Assembly: GCF_947367125.1 (NCBI RefSeq)
Contig: NZ_CANBCQ010000018.1
Location: 1 to 45,227 of the forward strand
Length of the DNA: 45,227 nucleotides
Origin: an uncultured Lactobacillus sp.
Lineage (GTDB): Bacteria; Bacillota; Bacilli; Lactobacillales; Lactobacillaceae
Direction: 5' to 3'
Below are positions 34,016 through 45,227 of the stretch, piece after piece (the stretch's first letter is position 1; each line of letters starts with the position of its first letter). The notes under the pieces are model-generated. The model was not told where the DNA came from, made no database searches, and was given only the letters and a program-made list of their open reading frames with translations. The position numbers were made by a program, and so were the translations under genes.

Positions 34016-34474
34016 ATGAATGAGAATGAATTGCAAAAATTGGTTGAAGATATTTCATTAAAATATTTTGGTCGTCCTTTTGTCCATCAAGTTAAAATTA
34101 ACCGCCGAATGACGACAACTGGAGGGCGATATCACTTAAGTGATCATCATCTTGAGATTAATGCTCATTTTTTAGTGCCGCAATATCATGATTATTTGGT
34201 GGGAATTATTAAACATGAACTCTGCCATTATCATTTGCATTTATTGGGTTTAGGTTATCAGCACCGTAATCGCGATTTTAAAGTGTTGTTGCAAAAAGTA
34301 GGTGGTAGTCGTTATGCGCCCGATATTGGCTTGCGCAAAAAGAAAAAATATCGCTATCTTTATACTTGTAAAAATTGTGGCTTAAAATATCCCCGCATGC
34401 GCAAAATAAATACACGTAAATATCGTTGTGGCAAATGCCACGGTCAATTATATTTAACCCAAACTTTAAGCTAA
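34016..34474 (+). CDS. SprT-family zinc metalloprotease-like protein
   Basis: 152 residues, the normal size of Firmicute SprT-like (YdcK/SprT) proteins. HELCH at 67-71 gives the HExxH zinc site. The C-terminal half has a zinc ribbon from CKNCG and CGKCHG. No membrane segment. The biological role is unknown in bacteria; eukaryotic SPRTN relatives cut DNA-protein crosslinks. No good ribosome site precedes the ATG. Confidence 0.88.
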   Translation: MNENELQKLVEDISLKYFGRPFVHQVKINRRMTTTGGRYHLSDHHLEINAHFLVPQYHDYLVGIIKHELCHYHLHLLGLGYQHRNRDFKVLLQKVGGSRYAPDIGLRKKKKYRYLYTCKNCGLKYPRMRKINTRKYRCGKCHGQLYLTQTLS

Positions 34475-34509
34475 GGAACAAGAAATTTAAAATAATTTAT
34501 AATTTTCTC

Positions 34510-34538
34510 TTGCATCTCGATTATATTTAGGCTATTAT
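34510..34538 (+). promoter_or_regulatory. tRNA-Leu promoter
   Basis: TTGCAT (34510-34515), 17 bases, TATTAT (34533-34538); same hexamers and spacing as the tRNA-Tyr operon promoter. Confidence 0.8.
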
Positions 34539-34550
34539 AGTTGATGTGCC

Positions 34551-34638
34551 GCGGGCGTGGCGGAATGGCAGACGCGCAAGACTAAGGATCTTGTGATCGC
34601 TTTAGATCGTGGAAGTTCGAGTCTTCTCGCCCGCACCA
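34551..34638 (+). tRNA. tRNA-Leu(AAG) with encoded CCA
   Basis: Class II tRNA, 88 bases including CCA. Acceptor GCGGGCG/CGCCCGC, anticodon stem CAAGA/TCTTG with loop CTAAGGA giving AAG, long variable arm (GATCGCTTTAGATC region), T-arm GTTCGAGTC. The A34 would be edited to inosine by TadA to read CUU, CUC and CUA. Confidence 0.92.
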
Positions 34639-34641
34639 ATT

Positions 34642-34672
34642 AAGAAGTCGCAGTGAGCGACTTCTTTTTTTT
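34642..34672 (+). terminator. tRNA-Leu terminator
   Basis: AAGAAGTCGC/GCGACTTCTT with five-base loop and T-run. Confidence 0.93.
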
Positions 34673-34721
34673 ACTCAAAAATCGGTTATACTTTAATTAA
34701 CAGATTAAGGGAAATGTAACT

Positions 34722-35369
34722 ATGGCAAAAAAACGTAAATCAAGAATACCAAAAAGTGTCAAAATTGTTGTACGAGTATTTATGATCCTGTTTATCTTAA
34801 TGGTCGCTTTTGTCGGTTTTAGATACTACAGGCGCTATGCAATTCAGTCAGAACAAATTCGGCAAGCGCAGCTCCAACGCCAACAAGAAGCAGCTAAATT
34901 ATTAAGACAGAAAAAAGCTTTTATTAAAAAGATTGGTCCTATTGCGCGTGAAGTAGATAAGTCCTATGACTTATTGCCAAGTATTACGATTGCCCAGGCT
35001 TGTCTTGAGAGTAATTATGGTCAAAGTGATTTGTCGCAAAAATACAACAACCTTTTTGGAGTTAAAGGTTCTAATCCAAATACGTCAGCGGTCATGACGA
35101 CCAAGGAATATGTGAAGAATAAGTGGGTTACAGTGAAGGCACGTTTTCAAATCTATGACTCATATGAAGCTTCGATTCGGGCGCATGCTAGATTATTTCA
35201 GAATGGGACTACTTGGAATCATCAACAGTATAAGCATGTGTTAGCGTCAAAGGATTATAAGACGCAAGCCAAGGCCTTAGTTACTGATGGTTATGCAACT
35301 GATCCGGATTATGCCGATAAGTTGATTAATTTGATTGAACAATTCGATCTTGAAAAATATGATAAGTAA
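34722..35369 (+). CDS. Membrane-anchored GH73 N-acetylglucosaminidase (autolysin-type)
   Basis: 215 residues. A basic N-terminus (KKRKSRIPKSVK) precedes one membrane segment (about 17-38), so it is anchored with the enzyme domain outside. GH73 core from about residue 65: candidate catalytic Glu96 in ACLESNYG, NNLFGVKG, then YDSYEASIRAHARLF and YATDPDYADKLINLIEQF. It cuts the glycan strand of peptidoglycan. It lacks wall-binding repeats, so the membrane anchor keeps it at the cell. AAGGG ribosome site at 34707-34711. Confidence 0.92.
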   Translation: MAKKRKSRIPKSVKIVVRVFMILFILMVAFVGFRYYRRYAIQSEQIRQAQLQRQQEAAKLLRQKKAFIKKIGPIAREVDKSYDLLPSITIAQACLESNYGQSDLSQKYNNLFGVKGSNPNTSAVMTTKEYVKNKWVTVKARFQIYDSYEASIRAHARLFQNGTTWNHQQYKHVLASKDYKTQAKALVTDGYATDPDYADKLINLIEQFDLEKYDK

Positions 35370-35373
35370 CTCT

Positions 35374-35401
35374 AAAGCAGCGATTTAGTCGTTGCTTTTT
35401 T
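35374..35401 (+). terminator. Glucosaminidase terminator
   Basis: AAGCAGCGA/TCGTTGCTT (one G-U) with five-base loop and seven T residues. Confidence 0.9.
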
Positions 35402-35410
35402 TGGTATAAT
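35402..35410 (+). promoter_or_regulatory. Extended -10 promoter of pcrA
   Basis: TGGTATAAT: a TGn extension before a perfect TATAAT, 46 bases ahead of the start codon. No clear -35 is needed for this class. It probably drives pcrA-ligA and possibly the genes beyond. Confidence 0.6.
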
Positions 35411-35455
35411 ATTTAAGTTGCATTTAATGAAATAATTTTTGTGGAGGGGAAAATA

Positions 35456-37702
35456 ATGAGCGAAAAATCTATCTTAGCTGGTCTGAATCCGCAGCAAAAA
35501 GAGGCGGTCGAAACCACTGAAGGACCATTGTTGGTTGTTGCTGGTGCGGGTTCAGGTAAGACCTCGGTTTTAACCAGACGAATTGCCTATTTAGTTGAAG
35601 AAAATCATGTTGCACCTTGGAATATTTTAGCCATTACCTTCACCAATAAGGCGGCTAGTGAAATGCGTGAGCGTGAGCAAAAGTTGCTGGGTCCAGCAGC
35701 TAATGACATTTGGATGTCAACTTTTCATGCTTTATGTGTGCGGATCTTGCGTCGGGATGCCGATAAGATTGGTTATGATCATAACTTTTCAATTGCAGAC
35801 TCAGCCGAGCAATTAACTTTGGTTAAGCATATTGAAAAGGATTTGAATATCAATCCGAAGATGTATGACCCACGCGGAATTTTGGCAGCAATTTCTAATG
35901 GTAAGAACGATTTATTGGATCCAGAAGCTTTTGCAAGCAGTGCTTCTTCACCATTTGAAAAGATGGCAGCCAAAGTTTATGAGGAATACCAACGTAGATT
36001 GCGCCGCGATCAGATTATGGACTTTGATGATTTGATCATGCAGACCTTGGTTTTATTCAAAAAAGATAATGAGGTCTTGCATTATTATCAAAATAAATTC
36101 CGCTATTTACTAGTTGACGAATACCAGGATACTAACCAAGCCCAATATGAGCTATGTCATGCTTTGGCCGCCCAATATAAGAATATTTGTGTAGTTGGGG
36201 ATGCCGACCAGTCAATCTATGGCTGGCGTGGTGCCAATATGGAAAACATTATGAATTTTGAGCAAGATTATAAACAATACGGTGTTAAAACCGTTAAGCT
36301 TGAACAAAATTATCGTTCCACTGGTCACATTTTGTCTGCTGCTAATTCAGTCATCAAAAATAACCAGAACCGCAAGGCGAAAAACTTGTGGACTGATCAA
36401 GGCGATGGGCAAAAGGTAACTTATTATCAAGCTCAAAGTGGTGATGACGAAGCACACTACATTATTTCGAAGATTCAAGAAGAAGTCAGAGATAAAAAGC
36501 GGGCTTACAAAGATTTTGCCATTCTGTACCGGACCAACGCCCAATCAAGAACAGTCGAAGAAGCTTTTGTTAAAAGCAATATTCCTTATCAGATTGTTGG
36601 TGGCCATAAGTTCTACGACCGTAAAGAAATTAAAGATGTGATGGCCTACTTGAAGCTTGTCGCTAATCCAGCTGATACGATGAGTATGAACCGAATTATC
36701 AACACGCCGAAACGGGGCATTGGTGCAGCAACTGTGGATAAGTTGTTAACTTTTGCCGATGAAAATCACTACAATATTTTGGATGCGATGGATCATGTGG
36801 CCGAAAGTCCGATTAATACACGAGCAGCCAAGAAGTTGAGCGATTTTGGCAGTAAATTGCGGGATGCAATTGCTTATGCACAAAATGGTACGGTTACTGG
36901 CCTAACCGAGAAGATTTTGACTGATTTTGATTATACTGATGCTTTGCGGGCTGAAAATACTATCAAATCTGAAACTCGGTTAGAAAACTTGGATGAATTC
37001 TTGTCAGTTACTAAGCGTTTTGATGATCATTATGAACCAGAAGAAGATGAATCAAATCCATTAAGTGACTTCTTAGCTGAAGTGTCATTGCTCAGTGATC
37101 AAGATGATTTAGATGAAGATGACAATCAAGTAGCTTTAATGACTTTGCATGCTGCTAAAGGGCTAGAATTCCCAGTAGTTTTCTTAATTGGAATGGAAGA
37201 TGGCCTTTTCCCATTGCAGCGGTCAATGATGGATGACAATGAACTTGAAGAAGAACGTCGTTTGGCTTATGTCGGGATTACGCGGGCTAAGCAAGAACTA
37301 TTTTTGACTAATGCCTACTCACGCATGATGTATGGGAGAATGCAAAATAATCCGCCTTCAAGATTCTTGGATGAAATTGATGAGCAAGACCTGTACAAGG
37401 AAGAAAATGAAAAACTGCAAGGTAGCTTTATCAAGTCTAATTTTGAAAAGCAAACCGCTCCATTTGCGCGCAAGGCTGAACGAGCTCGAGCTGAAGTTTA
37501 TACTGCTAAAAAAGCTGCTGGTGCCGTTGGTGCTGAAAAGAAGGGCTGGAATGTTGGCGATCAAGTTGAACACAAGGCTTGGGGTCATGGCGTAGTTACT
37601 AAGGTTAATGGCACTGGTGAAGATATGGAATTGGATATTGCCTTTCCTGGCAAGGGGATTAAGCGGCTTTTAGCTGCCTTTGCGCCAATTAAGAAGGTAT
37701 AA
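35456..37702 (+). CDS. pcrA: ATP-dependent DNA helicase PcrA (UvrD/Rep superfamily 1)
   Basis: 748 residues from the ATG at 35456 (GGAGGGG site). SF1A motifs: Q-motif LNPQQKEAV, Walker A GAGSGKT, ITFTNKAASEM (Ia), VDEYQDTN (II), VGDADQSIYGWRGA (III), LEQNYRS (IV), VALMTLHAAKGLEFPVVFLIGMEDGLFP (V) and RRLAYVGITRAK (VI). The C-terminal Tudor-like tail (GDQVEHKAWGHGVV) is the RNA-polymerase-binding part of PcrA. Works in repair and replication-fork maintenance. Heads the conserved pcrA-ligA-camS-gatCAB order. Confidence 0.96.
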   Translation: MSEKSILAGLNPQQKEAVETTEGPLLVVAGAGSGKTSVLTRRIAYLVEENHVAPWNILAITFTNKAASEMREREQKLLGPAANDIWMSTFHALCVRILRRDADKIGYDHNFSIADSAEQLTLVKHIEKDLNINPKMYDPRGILAAISNGKNDLLDPEAFASSASSPFEKMAAKVYEEYQRRLRRDQIMDFDDLIMQTLVLFKKDNEVLHYYQNKFRYLLVDEYQDTNQAQYELCHALAAQYKNICVVGDADQSIYGWRGANMENIMNFEQDYKQYGVKTVKLEQNYRSTGHILSAANSVIKNNQNRKAKNLWTDQGDGQKVTYYQAQSGDDEAHYIISKIQEEVRDKKRAYKDFAILYRTNAQSRTVEEAFVKSNIPYQIVGGHKFYDRKEIKDVMAYLKLVANPADTMSMNRIINTPKRGIGAATVDKLLTFADENHYNILDAMDHVAESPINTRAAKKLSDFGSKLRDAIAYAQNGTVTGLTEKILTDFDYTDALRAENTIKSETRLENLDEFLSVTKRFDDHYEPEEDESNPLSDFLAEVSLLSDQDDLDEDDNQVALMTLHAAKGLEFPVVFLIGMEDGLFPLQRSMMDDNELEEERRLAYVGITRAKQELFLTNAYSRMMYGRMQNNPPSRFLDEIDEQDLYKEENEKLQGSFIKSNFEKQTAPFARKAERARAEVYTAKKAAGAVGAEKKGWNVGDQVEHKAWGHGVVTKVNGTGEDMELDIAFPGKGIKRLLAAFAPIKKV

Positions 37703-37706
37703 TTGA

Positions 37707-39743
<2,037 letters not shown>

Positions 39744-39755
39744 AGGACAATTATT

Positions 39756-40904
39756 GTGAAAAAATATTTGCAAGTAATGGCTTTAGCTGGAATCGCACTT
39801 ACTCTGAGTGGTTGTGGTAAGTTGAAAGATTCTAGTTTGGCAAATAATGCAACAACCACTTCAAACACTAAGAAAAAGAGTTATCAAACTACCAACACTG
39901 GAAATAATGGTTATACCGTTTTGATGAAAAATGGGCGCTATGATATTAGTCCAATTACTGGGTTAACCGCAACAGATAATGATAATTCGGTTGATACGCG
40001 TGAATTAGAGCGAGGCTTAATCCAAATTTCGAAAACGCAATTTTCACCTAACCAATATGTTTTCCAAGAAGGACAGAAACTTGATGCTTCAACTGTAACT
40101 GATTGGCTAATGCGCAAGTCTAAGTCAAACCCTAGTGGCTTGAATCCAGTTAATAATGGTAAGACGGGTCCTAACACCCGAAATCCAATTTATTTAGAAG
40201 AAATTATTGAACAAGATTATTTGACGGGATCTGGTTCAAAGTATAATTTAGGTGGTATGAGTTTAGGCTTGGCAATGAATTCAGTCGATTATTACCAGAA
40301 AAAACGTAATGGGGCTGAATTTCAAACTGATATTTCACGAGCTGAACAAAAAGCTCAAGGTGAGCGAATTGCCAATGAAATTGTGGCTCGTCTACGGAAA
40401 AAGAAGGGCTTAAAGAATATTCCAATTACGATTGGTTTATTCTCAAAGACCGGAAAAGATTCATTAGTTGGCGGAACTTATTTTGCTTACGGGACAGCGG
40501 CCGCTAATAGTAGTAAAATAACTAAATGGAAATCCATGTCGGAAAAAATACAAGTTTTGCCGACAACTGGTAGTGAAAAGGCAATTAATAGTGATGATGC
40601 ATCTCACTTCAATGATTTCAAGACGGCTATTCAGAATTACTTTCCAAATATTAGTGGGGTAACGGCAACTTTGCGTTATACTAATGGCAAGTTAACCCAA
40701 GAAAATATTTCGGTAACGACTCAGTTCTATGGCTATGAACAAATTCAAAGTTTTACCCGTTTGGTTTTGTCAACGGCTAAGAAATATTTGGCTAACAATA
40801 TCCCAATTGAAATTAAGATTGGATCGGTTGATGATGTACAAGCATTAATTGCAAAAGAAACCGGCGATAGTGATTATCAAGTCCATGTTTATGGCGGCGA
40901 ATAG
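39756..40904 (+). CDS. camS: CamS-family lipoprotein
   Basis: 382 residues from a GTG start with AAAGGA upstream. Lipobox LSGC gives Cys20, so it is a membrane-anchored lipoprotein. The rest follows the CamS sex-pheromone-precursor family ([43 protein letters not shown]). In Enterococcus the signal peptide of CamS is processed to the pheromone cAM373; whether that occurs here is unknown. The family nearly always sits between ligA and gatC, as here. Confidence 0.9.
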   Translation: MKKYLQVMALAGIALTLSGCGKLKDSSLANNATTTSNTKKKSYQTTNTGNNGYTVLMKNGRYDISPITGLTATDNDNSVDTRELERGLIQISKTQFSPNQYVFQEGQKLDASTVTDWLMRKSKSNPSGLNPVNNGKTGPNTRNPIYLEEIIEQDYLTGSGSKYNLGGMSLGLAMNSVDYYQKKRNGAEFQTDISRAEQKAQGERIANEIVARLRKKKGLKNIPITIGLFSKTGKDSLVGGTYFAYGTAAANSSKITKWKSMSEKIQVLPTTGSEKAINSDDASHFNDFKTAIQNYFPNISGVTATLRYTNGKLTQENISVTTQFYGYEQIQSFTRLVLSTAKKYLANNIPIEIKIGSVDDVQALIAKETGDSDYQVHVYGGE

Positions 40905-40917
40905 GAGGTATATTTGC

Positions 40918-41226
40918 GTGGAAATCACAAAAGATACCATTAAACACGTTGCGACTCTTTCGCGACTTGCGTTTAATGAAGAAGAATTAAATAAATTTAC
41001 TGATCAAATGGGATCAATCATCAATATGGCTGATCAACTCAGTGAAGTTGATACTGAAGGCGTTGATGAAACGGTCCAAGTTGTTGATCGTGATACTGTC
41101 TTCAGAGAAGACAAACCTGAACACTGGCAAGGACAAGACAGAGAAACATTGATGGCTAATGTTCCTGAAAAGGCTAACGGCTACATTAAGGTTCCTGTAA
41201 TTATTAATAAGGATGAGGACGAGTAA
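40918..41226 (+). CDS. gatC: Asp/Glu-tRNA amidotransferase subunit C
   Basis: 102 residues from GTG at 40918, chosen because AGGAGGT lies just upstream and the resulting length is normal. [40 protein letters not shown] is the belt-like GatC sequence that ties GatA and GatB together. Its stop overlaps the gatA start by one base. Confidence 0.94.
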   Translation: MEITKDTIKHVATLSRLAFNEEELNKFTDQMGSIINMADQLSEVDTEGVDETVQVVDRDTVFREDKPEHWQGQDRETLMANVPEKANGYIKVPVIINKDEDE

Positions 41227-42665
41227 TGAATTACTTAAATGAAAATATTGATTCATTAAATAAAAAGCTTGCCAGCGGTGACTTGTCAGCAGATAAGTTA
41301 GCTAAAGACACTGTGGCAAACATTAAAGATACAGATAAAAAGTTAAATGCTTGGATTACCGTTTTAGATGATGCTAAGCCTGCAGAAAACTTGGACTATT
41401 CTAAGAGTAAGTTGGCAGGTATTCCAATTGCCATTAAGGACAACATCATTACTAATGGTATTAAGACTACTGCTGCTAGTCATATTTTGTACAATTACAT
41501 GCCAATGTACGATGCAACAGTTATTTCTAAGCTTAAAAAGGCTGGTGCTACTTTCGTAGGTAAGACTAACATGGATGAATTTGCCATGGGTTCATCAACT
41601 GAACACTCATACTACGGTGCAACCCACAACCCATGGAACTTAGATAAGGTTCCTGGTGGTTCATCTGGTGGTTCTGCAGCAGCTGTAGCCGGTGGTCAAG
41701 TTGTAGCAGCACTTGGTTCAGATACTGGTGGTTCAATTCGTCAACCTGCCGCATTTAACGGTATCTTTGGAATTAAGCCAACCTACGGTCGTGTATCACG
41801 TTGGGGTCTTATCGCATTTGGTTCTTCACTTGATCAAATTGGTGTAATGACTAAGCGCGTTAAGGATTCAGCTGAAGTATTGAACGTAATTGCTGGTGCA
41901 GATGAACATGATTCAACTGTTTCAACTCGTGAAGTACCTGACTTTACCAAGTTTATTGGTCAAGATGTTAAGGGCCTTCGCGTAGCTGTTCCTAAGGAAT
42001 ACATGGAAGCAGTTAGCGGTGAAATGCGTGAAGTTATTCAAAAGCAAATTGATGCTTTAAAGGATGCTGGCGCAATTATCAATGAAGTTTCGTTGCCACA
42101 CACCAAGTATGTTGTTCCTGATTACTACATCATTGCTTCAAGTGAAGCTTCATCAAACTTGCAAAGATATGATGGTATCCGTTATGGATATCGTGCCAAG
42201 GACACCAAGAACTTGCTTGATGTTTATGTAAAATCACGTTCTGAAGGTTTTGGTACTGAAGTTAAGCGTCGGATCATGCTTGGCTCATTTGCACTTTCTG
42301 CTGGTTCATATGACCGTTTCTTCAGACAAGCTGCTAAGGTCAGAACTTTAATTTGTGATGACTTTGACAAGATTTTTGCAGAAAACGATGTTATCGTTGG
42401 ACCAACTACTACTGAACCTGCATTTGGTATTGGTGAAGAAGTTTCTGACCCAATTAAGATGTACAACAACGATATTTTAACTATTTCTGCCAACTTAGCA
42501 GGTATTCCTGCAGCTAGTGTTCCAGCTGGTTTAGTTGATGGGATGCCTGTCGGCTTACAAATTATGGCTAAGCGTTTTGATGAAGGAAATGTCTTTAAGA
42601 CTGCTGACTTTATTGAACGTACTAACAAGTTTTATGAAAAGACACCAACTGGAATGGAGGATTAA
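41226..42665 (+). CDS. gatA: Asp/Glu-tRNA amidotransferase subunit A
   Basis: 479 residues, amidase-signature family. Ser-cisSer-Lys triad with Lys71 (IPIAIKDN) and serines in [30 protein letters not shown] follows. It releases ammonia from glutamine, which is channelled to GatB. Optimal codon use suggests high expression. It ends four bases before gatB. Confidence 0.97.
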   Translation: MNYLNENIDSLNKKLASGDLSADKLAKDTVANIKDTDKKLNAWITVLDDAKPAENLDYSKSKLAGIPIAIKDNIITNGIKTTAASHILYNYMPMYDATVISKLKKAGATFVGKTNMDEFAMGSSTEHSYYGATHNPWNLDKVPGGSSGGSAAAVAGGQVVAALGSDTGGSIRQPAAFNGIFGIKPTYGRVSRWGLIAFGSSLDQIGVMTKRVKDSAEVLNVIAGADEHDSTVSTREVPDFTKFIGQDVKGLRVAVPKEYMEAVSGEMREVIQKQIDALKDAGAIINEVSLPHTKYVVPDYYIIASSEASSNLQRYDGIRYGYRAKDTKNLLDVYVKSRSEGFGTEVKRRIMLGSFALSAGSYDRFFRQAAKVRTLICDDFDKIFAENDVIVGPTTTEPAFGIGEEVSDPIKMYNNDILTISANLAGIPAASVPAGLVDGMPVGLQIMAKRFDEGNVFKTADFIERTNKFYEKTPTGMED

Positions 42666-42669
42666 TTGA

Positions 42670-44100
42670 ATGAATTTTAAATCGACTATCGGACTTGAAG
42701 TCCACTTCGAATTAAAGACAAAGAGTAAGATTTTCTCTCCTTCACCAGTAACTTATGGTGCTGAACAAAACACGGAGACTAATGTAATTGACTGGGCTAT
42801 GCCTGGTACCTTGCCAATGGTTAACAAGAATGTTTACCGTTTAGGTATTATGGTTGCCATTGCAACTCACGCTCACATTTTGCCAACTACTCACTTTGAC
42901 CGTAAGAACTACTTCTACCCTGATAACCCAAAGGCTTACCAGATTACTCAGTTCTTCCAACCACTTGCTCGTGACGGGTATATCGAAGTTGAAGTTCGCG
43001 GTAAGAAGAAGAGAATCGGTATTCACGAAATGCACATCGAAGAAGATGCCGGTAAGAACACTCACGGTACTAACGGTTATTCTTATGTTGACTTGAACCG
43101 TCAAGGTGTACCACTTCTTGAAGTTGTTTCTGAACCTGATATGGAAGATCCAGAAGAAGCTTACGCTTACCTTGAAAAGTTACGTAAGATTGTTCAATTT
43201 ACTGGTGCTTCAGACGTTAAGATGGAAGAAGGTTCAATGCGTGTTGATACCAACATTTCCATCCGTCCTGCAGGTCAAAAGGAACTTGGTACTAAGGTTG
43301 AAATGAAGAACTTGAACTCATTTGACCACGTACGTCGTTCACTTGCTTATGAAGAAAAGCGTCAAGAACAAGTTCTTTTGGCTGGTGGTCACATCCAACT
43401 TTCAACTCGTCGTTTTGATGAAGCAACTGGTAAGACTGTTTTGGAACGTGTTAAGGAAGGTGCATCGGATTACCGTTACTTCCCAGAACCAGATATTGCT
43501 CCAGATCACATTTCACAAGAATGGATCGATGAGATTGCTAAGGAATTACCAAAGGGGCCATTTGCCCGTTACGACGACTATGTAAACAAGTACGGTTTGA
43601 AGCCATACGACGCTAATGTTTTGCTTCAAACTAAGGAAAGTTCTGACTTCTTTGATGAAGCTGTTGCCGCAGGTGCAGATCCAACTCTTGCAGCTAACTG
43701 GATGAACACTCAAGTTAATGGTTACTTGAACGATCACCGCGTTGAATTGAAGGATATTAAGTTAACGCCTGAACACTTGGCAGAAATGATCAAGTTAATC
43801 AAGGATGGTACTATTTCATCTAAGATTGCTAAGAAGGTCTTTGCTGAAACCATTGAAAATGGTACTGATCCTAAGAAGTATGTTGAAGACAATGGTATGG
43901 TTCAATTGTCAGATACTTCTGTTTTGGCTCCAATGGTTAAGAAGGTTGTTGATGATAACCCACAATCTGTTGAAGACTTCAAGAATGGTAAGGATCGTGC
44001 AATTGGCTTCCTAGTTGGTCAAATCATGAAGCAAACTCGTGGTAAGGCTAACCCTAAGATGGTTAACAAGTTGCTTAACCAAGAATTGCAAAGTCGTTAA
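42670..44100 (+). CDS. gatB: Asp/Glu-tRNA amidotransferase subunit B
   Basis: 476 residues. [16 protein letters not shown] at the start, [26 protein letters not shown] ATP/metal site ([11 protein letters not shown]), [12 protein letters not shown] and the C-terminal YqeY-like tail binding tRNA. It activates and amidates Glu-tRNA(Gln) and/or Asp-tRNA(Asn). The two tRNA-Gln genes in this window are its likely substrates. Confidence 0.97.
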   Translation: MNFKSTIGLEVHFELKTKSKIFSPSPVTYGAEQNTETNVIDWAMPGTLPMVNKNVYRLGIMVAIATHAHILPTTHFDRKNYFYPDNPKAYQITQFFQPLARDGYIEVEVRGKKKRIGIHEMHIEEDAGKNTHGTNGYSYVDLNRQGVPLLEVVSEPDMEDPEEAYAYLEKLRKIVQFTGASDVKMEEGSMRVDTNISIRPAGQKELGTKVEMKNLNSFDHVRRSLAYEEKRQEQVLLAGGHIQLSTRRFDEATGKTVLERVKEGASDYRYFPEPDIAPDHISQEWIDEIAKELPKGPFARYDDYVNKYGLKPYDANVLLQTKESSDFFDEAVAAGADPTLAANWMNTQVNGYLNDHRVELKDIKLTPEHLAEMIKLIKDGTISSKIAKKVFAETIENGTDPKKYVEDNGMVQLSDTSVLAPMVKKVVDDNPQSVEDFKNGKDRAIGFLVGQIMKQTRGKANPKMVNKLLNQELQSR

Positions 44101-44124
44101 TTTTTAGAACGTTAGGTAGTAATT

Positions 44125-45045
44125 ATGACTAGAAAAGCAAGATTAATTTATAATCCTGTATCAGGTCACGAACAAATGCCAAAGAATGTGGCCGATATTT
44201 TAGATGTATTAGAACAAGCTGGCTACGAAGCTAGTGCTTTTAGAACTACACCTGAAGAAAATAGTGCTCGAAATGAAGCTACTCGTGCTGCAAAGGAAGG
44301 CTTTGACCTAATCGTAGCAGCCGGTGGGGACGGTACAATCAATGAGGTAGTTAATGGAATTGCCTTTTTGGAGCAGCGTCCTAAGATGGCGATTATTCCA
44401 GCTGGTACTACTAATGATTATGCTCGTGCATTAGCCATTCCACGTGATAATATTCCAGATGCTGCTAAAGTAATCCTGAAGAATAAGACACGGAAGATGG
44501 ATATCGGTAAAGCAGTTTTTGGTGATCAAATTCAATATTTCGTTAATATTGCTGCCAGCGGTTCTTTAACTGAATTAACTTATGGTGTGCCATCTGAAGT
44601 TAAATCTGCCTTAGGTTATGCAGCATACTTGATCAAGGGTGCAGAAATGTTGCCTCATTTGACCGAGAATGAAATGCGGTTGACTTATGATGACGGTGTT
44701 TATGAAGGCAAGTTGTCGATGTTCTTGTTGGGGATGACCAATTCAATTGGTGGTTTTGAACAAGTTATGCCTGATGCACAGCTTAGTGATGGTTTATTCC
44801 AATTGATCGTTGTTAAGCCTTCTGATCCTGTCAGCATGATGAAGCTGATGGCTTTAGCTTTGAATGGTAAACACGTTGATGATCCAAATATTATTTATAC
44901 CAAAACGCGTAGCCTGAAGGCAGAATTGATTGGTAAAAGTGAAGGGCAAGACTTACCAGTTAACCTTGATGGTGAAATCGGTGGTTATTGTCCAGTTGAA
45001 TTTAACAATCTGCAACAGCATATTGAATTTTATGTTGGCGGATAG
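44125..45045 (+). CDS. dagK: Diacylglycerol/lipid kinase (DagK/YegS family)
   Basis: 306 residues. Catalytic-domain motifs NPVSG and GGDGT (67-71), GTTNDYARAL, and the C-terminal sandwich with DGLFQLIVVKP. It phosphorylates diacylglycerol produced during lipoteichoic acid synthesis, returning it to phosphatidate. It follows gatB by 24 bases, as in many Firmicutes, and is probably part of the same transcript. Confidence 0.93.
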   Translation: MTRKARLIYNPVSGHEQMPKNVADILDVLEQAGYEASAFRTTPEENSARNEATRAAKEGFDLIVAAGGDGTINEVVNGIAFLEQRPKMAIIPAGTTNDYARALAIPRDNIPDAAKVILKNKTRKMDIGKAVFGDQIQYFVNIAASGSLTELTYGVPSEVKSALGYAAYLIKGAEMLPHLTENEMRLTYDDGVYEGKLSMFLLGMTNSIGGFEQVMPDAQLSDGLFQLIVVKPSDPVSMMKLMALALNGKHVDDPNIIYTKTRSLKAELIGKSEGQDLPVNLDGEIGGYCPVEFNNLQQHIEFYVGG

Positions 45046-45094
45046 TAGGTTTGTATTTACTGAAATAAAAATAATTAAGCAACTTAATTTGATA

Positions 45095-45164
45095 CAATTC
45101 CACTAAAGTGGACGATTGAAATACATAAAGTATTGGCTCTTTGTCAAATTCTGTTGATAAAGAG
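45095..45164 (+). ncRNA. Candidate structured RNA or leader with three hairpins
   Basis: Hairpin I: CAAT-TCCACT (45095-45104) with AGTGGA-CG-ATTG (45107-45118), a two-base bulge. Hairpin II: AATAC/GTATT (45120-45134). Hairpin III: CTCTTTGTCAA/TTGATAAAGAG (45137-45164, 11 bp, one G-U). A strong terminator follows. It matches no class I recognise; no T-box GGTGG bulge sequence is seen. It is a small RNA or an attenuator for a gene beyond the window. Confidence 0.45.
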
Positions 45165-45173
45165 TAAAGAGTT

Positions 45174-45210
45174 AGAACCAAGCAATTATTAAATTGCTTG
45201 GTTCTTTTTC
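45174..45210 (+). terminator. Strong terminator at the right edge
   Basis: AGAACCAAGCAATT/AATTGCTTGGTTCT, 14 bp perfect, four-base loop, then T-run. It ends dagK read-through and the candidate structured RNA. Confidence 0.95.
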
Positions 45211-45227
45211 TTTTACTTTGTTTTCTT

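Noticed and set aside
45046..45206. T-box leader at the right edge
   Set aside because: No T-box GGTGG-type sequence and no convincing specifier loop were found.

Overview
The window is low-GC Firmicute DNA with the surface-protein and sugar-gene content of the Lactobacillus acidophilus group. The indicators are an aggregation-promoting-factor gene, a CAP protein and an S-layer-type protein that share a SLAP-like cell-wall domain, GatCAB, and an msm-type fructo-oligosaccharide operon in the order known from L. acidophilus (msmR-msmEFG-bfrA-msmK-gtfA). Species is inferred from gene content and order; no alignment was possible.

Region 1 (1-5000) carries apf, a SLAP/CAP secreted protein, two tandem histidine phosphatases, a duplicated ABM-fold protein and a glycerophosphodiester phosphodiesterase. 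Region 2 (5000-13210) is the fructan/sucrose operon. A LacI repressor gene precedes a strong promoter, then a leader with three AAACGTTT palindromes spaced 63 and 64 bp. It is followed by an ABC importer (MsmEFGK), an intracellular GH32 beta-fructosidase and sucrose phosphorylase, with a long hairpin between msmK and gtfA. Region 3 (13210-20965) lies between two identical tRNA-Gln genes and is the most plastic part. It holds a collapsed aminotransferase gene, a decayed minus-strand gene, a Gfo/Idh/MocA oxidoreductase, an RpiR regulator that has probably lost its native start, the S-layer protein SlpX, a frameshifted phage-like remnant with an HExxH motif, and an NADH peroxidase/oxidase. It ends in a tRNA-Tyr/tRNA-Gln operon.

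Region 4 (21000-34000) starts with an unrecognised beta-helix protein and a GntR/UTRA regulator. Wall-polymer genes follow in two blocks: tagD, tagA and a GT4 glycosyltransferase, then a CDP-glycerol transferase, a flippase and a GT32 glycosyltransferase. Between the blocks sit pncB-nadE (NAD synthesis) and a P-type cation ATPase behind a complete yybP-ykoY (Mn2+) riboswitch whose terminator competes with the P1 stem. Region 5 (34000-45227) is core: an SprT-type protein, tRNA-Leu(AAG), a GH73 glucosaminidase, pcrA-ligA-camS-gatCAB and a DagK lipid kinase. A multi-hairpin element with a terminator closes the window. GatCAB is functionally tied to the two tRNA-Gln genes, because organisms lacking GlnRS make Gln-tRNA(Gln) by transamidation.

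The best leads for follow-up are the evenly spaced msm operators, the riboswitch, a WalR-like box ahead of apf, the terminal structured RNA, and the decay zone bounded by tRNA-Gln copies.
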